Below, piece by piece: positions 1 through 5,005 of a stretch of 5,680 bases of DNA. The notes below the pieces were generated by a model. That model saw only the letters and a program-made list of their open reading frames with translations, did not search any database and was not told the origin of the DNA. Position numbers and translations under genes: made by a program. This DNA comes from Treponema sp. (GTDB taxonomy: Bacteria > Spirochaetota > Spirochaetia > Treponematales > Breznakiellaceae): assembly GCA_009780545.1 (NCBI GenBank), contig WQZW01000115.1:1-5680 (forward strand), given 5' to 3'. Numbering within the stretch: position 1 is the first letter of the stretch; each line of letters begins with the position of its first letter.

Positions 1-2
1 AA

Positions 3-1061
3 GCGGATTCCTACCCGCTTGTCGGGAATGCGCAGACCGTGCAGCTCCCGATTTCGGCCGTCCGCATGCTGGGGGAAACCGGCGAATTTGTCTTTACCAC
101 CGACGCTTCGGGAACGCCCGCGAAAACGCTGAAGGTGCTGGGGCTTCCGGCCGGCGCTACCGTAAACCGGGATTCGTACTTTGTGAATGCCGGCGAACGC
201 GGTTCGGGCAAGCTTTTTATTGACGTCGCCGCAGACACCAAAGCCGGCAGGTACCCGATGGAGCTGCAGCTTGGTTCGGACGACGCGTTCAGCGACAGGT
301 TCAACCTGTACGTGCAGGAGTTTTCGATTAGCCCGAATCATATCGATCTAGAAACTTTCCAAGATGTCGGGACAATCAAAATCACCGTTACGGGAAGGTA
401 CCTTTCGGCCCCGGCCGGCGATTTTACGATATCCGTACCGGGACCCGGATATAGCGATACAACTATGTACTTCGGCATTCAGTCGACCGCCACGCCCTTC
501 ATCGTGAATGCCGACGGCACGGGAAGCGGCACCATAACCTTGACTGGAGCCCCGGAGTGGCAAGGCAACTCGGGCAGCTACAACCGCAGCCTGTCAATCG
601 GGGCCGGCGGGTGTTCGGTTACGCTTACGATGCCCATGAAAGAGCCTCTGGGCATTATATGGACCGACCTTCCCGGCAACATGATTAGGGTGAAACCCGG
701 CGACATCGTCGATATCCCCGTGTCGGGCGACTATTTCCTTATTGTGGGGGGAAAATATCCTTTTCACGCCAGTTTTGACGGCCTTAGATCTCCTCCCGCC
801 GTTCCATGGTGGGGTGATCCGGATCCGGTGGTGATAATTCCCAAGGGTTTGGATGCAACGCTGGATACGTCGATTGACGTGTCATGGGTTCAAAGCAACC
901 ACTATACCGGGAAGGTGTACGGGACTTTCAGATTGAACATCGGGAAAGGGGCCAAGGATGCCGACGGCGTGCCGTACATGCTCGAGCTTTCGTTTGGGTC
1001 GGCAAAATGGGGGTCGTCAAACGACAGGAACTACTGGAACTTCTTCGTCGTCGTCGAATAG
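3..1061 (+). CDS. C-terminal part of a large, probably secreted Ig-like protein (5' end outside window)
   Basis: The frame is open from the first complete codon (position 3) to the TAG at 1059-1061, giving 352 residues with no stop. The GTG at 39 is therefore an internal Val and the true start lies upstream. I do not recognise a named family. The protein is rich in Gly, Thr, Ser and Val with alternating beta-strand-like stretches, has one Cys and no hydrophobic membrane segment. It resembles stacked Ig/fibronectin-like modules of bacterial surface proteins: an N-terminal module (to about residue 108, ending FNLYV), a second from about 110 to 210, and a C-terminal part with several Trp that ends in WNFFVVVE. 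Surface location and a ligand-binding or structural role are inferences. No catalytic motif is visible. It is followed by a strong hairpin structure and then by the truncated tatD copy, so it is probably the last gene of its transcript. Confidence is high that it is coding and low for function. Confidence 0.85.
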   Translation, partial: ADSYPLVGNAQTVQLPISAVRMLGETGEFVFTTDASGTPAKTLKVLGLPAGATVNRDSYFVNAGERGSGKLFIDVAADTKAGRYPMELQLGSDDAFSDRFNLYVQEFSISPNHIDLETFQDVGTIKITVTGRYLSAPAGDFTISVPGPGYSDTTMYFGIQSTATPFIVNADGTGSGTITLTGAPEWQGNSGSYNRSLSIGAGGCSVTLTMPMKEPLGIIWTDLPGNMIRVKPGDIVDIPVSGDYFLIVGGKYPFHASFDGLRSPPAVPWWGDPDPVVIIPKGLDATLDTSIDVSWVQSNHYTGKVYGTFRLNIGKGAKDADGVPYMLELSFGSAKWGSSNDRNYWNFFVVVE

Positions 1062-1065
1062 GAAC

Positions 1066-1157
1066 GAGGCGGCGCGTCGGTTCCGGCTTTTGCGGTCAAG
1101 ATGCGCGGGCGAAACCTGGGTTTCGCCCGCGCAAAAGCCGGTTCGGTCGCCGTTTTT
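1066..1157 (+). terminator. Nested hairpin terminator after the upstream gene
   Basis: Three nested arms can be paired. The inner arm is a perfect 13-bp stem (1103-1115 with 1120-1132) closed by the loop CTGG. The middle arm is a perfect 12-bp stem (1083-1094 with 1130-1141). The outer arm is a short stem with wobbles (about 1066-1074 with 1148-1156) that abuts the run of five T at 1153-1157. The inner and middle arms share bases 1130-1132, so they compete at the junction. The position directly after the TAG at 1061 fits transcription termination. The T-run is short and well separated from the strongest stem, so this may instead be an mRNA-stabilising hairpin or a dispersed repeat. Confidence 0.6.
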
Positions 1158-1173
1158 CCGGAATCCGTTGTCG

Positions 1174-1388
1174 TAGGAATGTCCCCGCCCTGTGTTTCGG
1201 GGGCTTTTCCATCGTTCCCAAGAACGCTAGCCTGACCGCACCATGAACGACAAAACCTGCCAACCGATTTCCAGGCCGGCCGATTCCGGGGCCGTGCCCG
1301 CAAAGCTGGTCGACATCGCCGTCAACCTTACCGCTCCGGCCTTCGAGGGTCGGCATGCCGACATCATCGCCAGGGCCGCGTCCGCCGG
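1174..1388 (+). repeat. Direct repeat, copy 1: tatD leader plus first ~49 codons
   Basis: These 215 bases align without gaps to 4791-5005. I count 9 mismatches by eye, about 96% identity. Differences are at 1227, 1238, seven more in the coding part, and none in the first 53 bases. Identity begins sharply at TAGGAATG; the sequences upstream of 1174 and 4791 are unrelated. It ends at 1388, with a few further chance-level matches up to about 1395. The copy carries the two leader hairpins and the ATG of tatD. It is one flank of the 3.6-kb interval holding the RCC1 lipoprotein gene. Confidence 0.95.
1176..1228 (+). other. Tandem leader hairpins, copy 1
   Basis: The first hairpin pairs 1176-1187 with 1198-1209 (12 positions, one T-T mismatch, two wobbles, CCCCG/CGGGG core) and is identical to copy 2. 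The second pairs 1211-1217 with 1222-1228 around the loop CCAA. Its stem is broken here by C at 1227, where copy 2 has A and a perfect 7-bp stem. A run CTTTTCC follows the GC core, so a terminator or attenuator role is possible but unproven. Confidence 0.45.
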
Positions 1389-1428
1389 GATTGTCGGGGT
1401 TTACTGTCGGGGCTTGCTGTCGGGATAG
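1243..1428 (+). pseudogene. tatD: Truncated tatD 5' fragment (61 codons)
   Basis: The ORF starts at the same ATG context as the intact gene at 4860. It matches that gene for residues 1-49, differing only at residue 9 (Ile for Thr) and residue 23 (Val for Ile). It keeps the TatD strand-1 motif DIAVNLT (residues 24-30). From residue 50 it diverges into a 12-residue tail, IVGVYCRGLLSG, encoded by a 13-bp tandem repeat, and stops at TAG 1426-1428. The metal-binding Glu, both His and the Asp of the nuclease are all absent, so it cannot be an active enzyme. No obvious Shine-Dalgarno sequence precedes the ATG. It is best read as a duplication remnant; a translated short peptide cannot be excluded. 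Five of the seven coding differences from the intact copy are synonymous, which suggests divergence while both were functional alleles. Confidence 0.85.
1392..1426 (+). repeat. 13-bp tandem repeat at the truncation point
   Basis: TGTCGGGGTTTAC (1392-1404) is followed directly by TGTCGGGGCTTGC (1405-1417) and a partial TGTCGGGAT (1418-1426), about 2.7 units. The unit is not a multiple of three, so it shifts the frame through the tail of the truncated tatD copy and ends at the stop codon. It begins within four bases of the place where homology to the intact tatD ends. Confidence 0.8.
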
Positions 1429-1611
1429 GATTACCGGTGGGAATAAGATCGATGAAGAATTTTGAATTACTACGGCGGAAGTAGGAAAAGGCCAGCAGCA
1501 GGTAAATCCCGGGGTGATTCGGGCCACGGTCCGGCCTGCCTGCGGCAGCTTCCCGTGACTTTAGCTGCCGGATCGGTATGTTTCGTGATTAAGCAGGTCG
1601 GCAAAAACTTA

Positions 1612-1701
1612 TAGCCTGTTTAGGTAGTGCCTTGGACTATCCCCATAAGGTGCTAACGTTCGTAACTAGCCTGCTTGACATAAATTTCTATGTGGACTAT
1701 C
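1612..1701 (+). repeat. Degenerate direct repeat TAGCCTG...TGGACTATC
   Basis: TAGCCTG(T/C)TT starts at 1612 and 1667, and TGGACTATC at 1633-1641 and 1693-1701. The two units are 30 and 35 bases long, with conserved ends and a divergent middle. The second unit contains the -35 hexamer inside and the start of the -10 at its end, so the repeat overlaps the lipoprotein promoter. It could be a decayed promoter duplication or paired binding sites for a regulator; the sequence does not decide. Confidence 0.5.
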
Positions 1702-1703
1702 GT
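1675..1703 (+). promoter_or_regulatory. Sigma70-type promoter for the RCC1 lipoprotein gene
   Basis: A perfect -35 hexamer TTGACA (1675-1680) is followed by a 17-base spacer and TATCGT (1698-1703, four of six matches to TATAAT). Initiation would be expected near 1709-1711, giving a leader of only about 15 bases before the ATG at 1726. The surrounding sequence is more AT-rich than its neighbours. This lets the lipoprotein gene be transcribed independently of the upstream gene. Confidence 0.7.
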
Positions 1704-1709
1704 TTAAGA

Positions 1710-1720
1710 TAAGGTAGTGA
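1710..1720 (+). promoter_or_regulatory. Ribosome binding site that fixes the lipoprotein start
   Basis: TAAGGTAGTGA matches the full anti-Shine-Dalgarno complement TAAGGAGGTGA at 9 of 11 positions and ends five bases before the ATG at 1726. The GTG at 1717 lies inside this site, so it is much less likely to be the start codon than the ATG. Confidence 0.7.
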
Positions 1721-1725
1721 AAACA

Positions 1726-4638
1726 ATGAAAAAGCATACCGTTGGGCTCATATTTAGCGTTACCCTAATAGTTGTTCTTCTTGCCTCCTGCTACGACCTG
1801 AAGATCGAGGACACCGAGAACCTTGACGGCAGCGTTACCATTACCTTCATTCATGAAAACATGCTCGGCCGGGAGGGCGACCCGAACTTTCGGGAGGATC
1901 TGCACAAATTTCCCCGCCTTGGGGAAACGCTGATCGCCGACGATGCCGGGATTGTCGGTACGGGCGATCCTACCTTCGTTTGGAAGAGGGGCGACGTTAC
2001 CGTGGGCGGTAGCGGCGGGACTTATTTTCCCCAGGAGGAGGAGGACGTCGGCGTCCCCTTTACCGTGATAGCCTTCAGGAGCGGGCATGTCAGGGGCATG
2101 CTCAGCGACCCGTCGTATCCCGTCATCGATACCGATCCGGACAAAACCGACATTGCCGACGTGATCCGGACCGTGGAGATAACCGGCAAGGACGGCGAAC
2201 TGGAGGCAGTCATCGACACGGAAAGCGCGCTGGCGGAGGACGGCTTCCGCTATGTCTGGATGCGTTCCGGGCCGGCAAGCTCCCTTGCTCGGAGCCAGGA
2301 CTTTACCCCCATCCGCGGGGCCACCGGCAAAACCTACCGCCTGGCATACGCCGACCGCGGCCGGGCTCTCAAGCTGGTCGTTATCCATTTGGATTATTCG
2401 TACTATGCGGAAAGTCCTGCGTTTTATCCCGACGTACCCGAGGAGATAATCGTAACGCCGAATCCGGCGAACGTGTCCCCGGGCGGCTCGGCCCAGTTCC
2501 TGGCCAAGGCGTTTCCCAATGCCTCGTATCAGAATGTAATTTGGTCGGTTGAGCCGGCCGATTTGGGAACGATTGGTGCTAACGGCCTTTTTACCGCAAA
2601 TGCCGACCTGGATACCATCGGTACGGAGATAACGGTTCGGGCAACATCGGCCATGTATCCCGAAATATCCGGAACCGCACAGATTACCATCGTGGATGTT
2701 CAGCCTACGGATGTAATCGTTACCCCCGAGCGGATGACCGTTCCTACCGGAAGCGGGTATGGCTCCGGCAAATTTCAGTTCAGGGCTTCCGTGCTTCCGG
2801 ACGGTGCTCCACAAGGCGTACACTGGACCCTGGATCCAAGCGATGCGGGCCAAATAGATCAGGGTGGGAGTGTCGTAAGCATAAATCGGGCGGCATTGGG
2901 AACCGAGGTCAAAGTAATCGCAATCTCGGATGCGAATCCGGCAGCAAGAGGGGAAGCCACGATTAGCGTGGTGGAGCCCGCGTCGAAGGTTACCGTTACG
3001 CCGGCTTTGGCGTATGTAATGCCCGGAGAATCCAGGCAGTTCAAAGTCGCGGTTGCTCCGGCCAATGTTTCACAAGACGTAACATGGGCGGTTAGCCCGA
3101 CAAGTGCGGGAACGATAACCGCCGACGGATTGCTTACGGTCAACCCCGGCACGTCTACGGGCACCATGATGACGGTAACGGCGACCTCGGTTACCTACGA
3201 TCTGTCGGGTTCCGCAACCGTTAAGGTAGTAGGCGTGGTCATAGATGGGCCGGACACGATTGAAAGGGGTAAGAGCGGGACTTTTACCGTGAGAGTCCAA
3301 GCCGGCACCGCTCAATGGCGTAGTGCGTACTGGTCGTTGCCCGAGGAGAATTTAGTAAGCCCGCTTACAGGACTTAGCGACAGCATCGCCGCAAGTGTTG
3401 TTCTTAAAGTTTCCGACACCGAGACGATGAACAAGGTGATAATAAGGGCAACCGCGTTTGATGATCCCGGCATGGCTACCATAAAGGAAGTAAACATAGG
3501 AGGCCCGTACCCTGATGCCGGTATGCTCAACGAATGGAGGCGACTTGTCGCCGGCGTGTCCCATGCCTTTGCGCTGGGCGAGAACGGCAAACTGTGGGCC
3601 TGGGGAAACAACGACAAAGGTCAGCTCGGCATAGGCAAAAGTGGCGGAAATGAAAACCGCACTCGGCTTGACGGCAATGACTGGGCCATGGTTGCAACCT
3701 CAAGAACCAACACCTACGCCATAAAGAAGGACGGATCGCTTTGGGGATGGGGCGAGTTTAACGGGGCCACAAGCCCAAGACAAATAGGCGCCGACAACGA
3801 CTGGGCCACCGTGTCGGTTAGCGACCACGCGGGAGATGAAAACGGCTCGTCGCCACGTACCAGCATCATGGCCATAAAAACGGACGGAACCCTTTGGGGC
3901 TGGGGAACCGACGGAACCTACTTTGGTTTCTATCCATCCTCTCAGCGCCGGGACAGCCCGGTTCGGGTGGGAACTGACGACGACTGGAGATCCGTGTCCA
4001 TGGGCGAACACCACGCCATCCTGCTAAAGTTTGACGGAACCCTGTGGGGCTGCGGGAGCAACCTTTACTATGCGATTAACACGGATGGTACGAATAATGC
4101 GAACGCCGGTTCCGATAAAACCGGCCTGGTACAACACACCTATATGAACCAAACCTGGATAGCTGCGGTTGCCGGCAACCGCGCCACCGCGGCCATCGAT
4201 AATTCGGGCACTCTGTATACATGGGGTTCGCAGAACGAAGGCCAGGCTGGAAGCGGGTTTTCGGATGTAAACGGCTCCCGCTATCCCTTTAAGGTTTTCG
4301 GGTTTTCCAATACCTTATTTGAAAGGCTGTCCATAGGTTCGTGGACGGAACATATGGTAGTTCTGTCCAAGGACGGTACGTTGTGGAGTTGGGGAAGTAA
4401 TAAGCTGGGCCAGCTTGGTCGCGGCAATCCTAATGACGCCGATCGGCTTAGGCCCAACAAGATAGACACCGTTTCCAACTTGAAAACGTACAGCACAAAC
4501 GGTAGTTTCGGCATGGCGGTGGATGCGAATGGATTCATCAACGTATGGGGCGATAACGGAAACTTGCAGCTTGGAAGTACACAGCCCGGACCGGTGGACG
4601 CGCCATCCGTGATTAACGGCTTCAAGCCCGACAGCTAA
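1726..4638 (+). CDS. Lipoprotein with Ig-like/Big_2-like modules and a seven-blade RCC1 propeller
   Basis: The product has 970 residues from ATG 1726; starting at GTG 1717 would add three. Residues 1-22 form a lipoprotein signal: KK near the N-terminus, a hydrophobic core, and lipobox LLASC with Cys22 as the predicted lipidated residue. Two Ig-like modules follow, marked by Trp86 and Trp178 (each in a V-W-x-R context) and by GGTYF/GKTYR segments. Four Big_2-like modules lie at about 239-326, 327-417, 420-502 and 503-591, the first three opening with V-T-P strands. Residues 604-966 hold seven RCC1 repeats starting near W604, W653, W693, W754, W811, F865 and K920, with hallmarks such as DGTLWGWG, DGTLWSWG and GQLG. 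This is enough for a complete propeller. The likely role is a surface or periplasmic membrane-anchored binding protein: the modules act as a stalk and the propeller as a ligand-binding head. Ligand and function are unknown. The gene has its own promoter and terminator and is flanked by tatD direct repeats. Domain calls are by eye; the fourth Big_2 module is the least certain. Confidence 0.9.
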   Translation: MKKHTVGLIFSVTLIVVLLASCYDLKIEDTENLDGSVTITFIHENMLGREGDPNFREDLHKFPRLGETLIADDAGIVGTGDPTFVWKRGDVTVGGSGGTYFPQEEEDVGVPFTVIAFRSGHVRGMLSDPSYPVIDTDPDKTDIADVIRTVEITGKDGELEAVIDTESALAEDGFRYVWMRSGPASSLARSQDFTPIRGATGKTYRLAYADRGRALKLVVIHLDYSYYAESPAFYPDVPEEIIVTPNPANVSPGGSAQFLAKAFPNASYQNVIWSVEPADLGTIGANGLFTANADLDTIGTEITVRATSAMYPEISGTAQITIVDVQPTDVIVTPERMTVPTGSGYGSGKFQFRASVLPDGAPQGVHWTLDPSDAGQIDQGGSVVSINRAALGTEVKVIAISDANPAARGEATISVVEPASKVTVTPALAYVMPGESRQFKVAVAPANVSQDVTWAVSPTSAGTITADGLLTVNPGTSTGTMMTVTATSVTYDLSGSATVKVVGVVIDGPDTIERGKSGTFTVRVQAGTAQWRSAYWSLPEENLVSPLTGLSDSIAASVVLKVSDTETMNKVIIRATAFDDPGMATIKEVNIGGPYPDAGMLNEWRRLVAGVSHAFALGENGKLWAWGNNDKGQLGIGKSGGNENRTRLDGNDWAMVATSRTNTYAIKKDGSLWGWGEFNGATSPRQIGADNDWATVSVSDHAGDENGSSPRTSIMAIKTDGTLWGWGTDGTYFGFYPSSQRRDSPVRVGTDDDWRSVSMGEHHAILLKFDGTLWGCGSNLYYAINTDGTNNANAGSDKTGLVQHTYMNQTWIAAVAGNRATAAIDNSGTLYTWGSQNEGQAGSGFSDVNGSRYPFKVFGFSNTLFERLSIGSWTEHMVVLSKDGTLWSWGSNKLGQLGRGNPNDADRLRPNKIDTVSNLKTYSTNGSFGMAVDANGFINVWGDNGNLQLGSTQPGPVDAPSVINGFKPDS

Positions 4639-4657
4639 TGGTTTCTGGTAGGTGATT

Positions 4658-4699
4658 CCAAGCGGTGCGCAATCATTCCTCGTACCGCTTGGCTTTTTT
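4658..4699 (+). terminator. Rho-independent terminator of the lipoprotein gene
   Basis: CCAAGCGGT (4658-4666) pairs perfectly with ACCGCTTGG (4684-4692). The stem can be extended inward by G-U, C-G and G-C pairs to 12 bp with an 11-base loop. A C and six T (4694-4699) follow immediately. It lies 19 bases after the TAA at 4636-4638 and should insulate tatD from the lipoprotein transcript. Confidence 0.92.
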
Positions 4700-4790
4700 G
4701 CGCCGATTTATCAAATTGGGACGGTTCCGTAGGCACCTGGGGCGTGCGGTCAACTCCGACGCTAAGCCGGGCACCCAAATAAAGGTAATT
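4700..4790. other. Spacer between the terminator and the second tatD repeat
   Basis: No gene. A small bulged hairpin pairs 4742-4745 and 4747-4749 with 4756-4762 around the loop TCAACT. An AT-rich stretch at about 4776-4791 could hold a -10 element for tatD, but I find no matching -35 at a normal spacing. The right end at 4790 is the sharp boundary where similarity to the upstream repeat copy begins. Confidence 0.5.
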
Positions 4791-5005
4791 TAGGAATGTC
4801 CCCGCCCTGTGTTTCGGGGGCTTTTCCATCGTTCCCAAGAACGATAGCCTGACAGCACCATGAACGACAAAACCTGCCAACCGACTTCCCGTCCGGCCGA
4901 TTCCGGGGCCGTGCCCGCCAAGCTGATCGACATCGCCGTAAACCTTACCGCTCCGGCCTTCGAGGGTCGACATGCCGACATCATCGCCAGGGCCGCGTCC
5001 GCCGG
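4791..5005 (+). repeat. Direct repeat, copy 2: tatD leader plus first ~49 codons
   Basis: This is the gap-free partner of 1174-1388 at a constant offset of 3,617 bases, and here it runs on into the intact tatD gene. The break in identity falls inside codon 49 (Gly), well within the coding region, so the repeat is not a natural gene or domain boundary. Confidence 0.95.
4793..4845 (+). promoter_or_regulatory. Two tandem hairpins in the tatD leader
   Basis: Hairpin 1 pairs 4793-4804 with 4815-4826 (CCCCG/CGGGG core, one T-T mismatch, two wobbles, 10-base loop). Hairpin 2 is a perfect 7-bp stem, ATCGTTC (4828-4834) with GAACGAT (4839-4845), loop CCAA. Only 14 unpaired bases then precede the ATG at 4860, and they contain no Shine-Dalgarno-like sequence. 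The leader may therefore control expression by attenuation or translation, or hairpin 1 may be an old terminator of an upstream gene. Function is inferred from structure only. Confidence 0.45.

Larger units (their letters stand above)
1429..1725. other. Intergenic region upstream of the RCC1 lipoprotein gene
   Basis: There is no convincing gene here. A ten-codon ORF (ATG 1452 to TAG 1482-1484, MKNFELLRRK) is preceded only by a weak purine stretch and is probably chance or a gene remnant. A hairpin pairs 1543-1550 with 1563-1570 (8 bp, 12-base loop). Its left arm can alternatively fold back on 1536-1540 (CTGCC/GGCAG), so two structures compete. No T-run follows, so it is not an obvious terminator. 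The last third holds the duplicated motif and the promoter described separately. Confidence 0.6.

Noticed and set aside
24..30. Loss of the H-x-H metal motif in TatD (residues 28-30 are N-L-T) as a sign of an inactive enzyme
   Set aside because: E. coli TatD itself has N-L-T at this place, and the other ligands (Glu115, His151, His176, Asp227) are present; the numbers here are protein residues of the gene starting at 4860.
884..1246. Forward ORFs in other frames over the end of the upstream gene and its terminator (also 958-1176)
   Set aside because: They overlap the established frame, are Arg-rich out-of-frame readings, and cross the nested hairpins.
1452..1484. Ten-codon ORF MKNFELLRRK as a leader peptide
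   Set aside because: Weak ribosome site, no run of regulatory codons, and the lipoprotein promoter lies downstream of it.
1096..1527. Antisense ORF (143 codons) across the truncated tatD copy
   Set aside because: Its middle equals the antisense translation of the intact tatD start, so it is explained by the duplication; it also runs through the terminator stems.
1717..1719. GTG as start of the lipoprotein gene
   Set aside because: It lies inside the best ribosome binding site, which is ideally spaced for the ATG at 1726.
1765..2853. Antisense ORF (362 codons) inside the lipoprotein gene
   Set aside because: It lies wholly opposite a well-supported CDS, with a composition typical of antisense reading and no domain or ribosome site.
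4700..4792. Sigma70 promoter directly ahead of tatD
   Set aside because: The AT-rich stretch near 4776-4791 gives only weak -10-like hexamers and no -35 at 16-18 bases.
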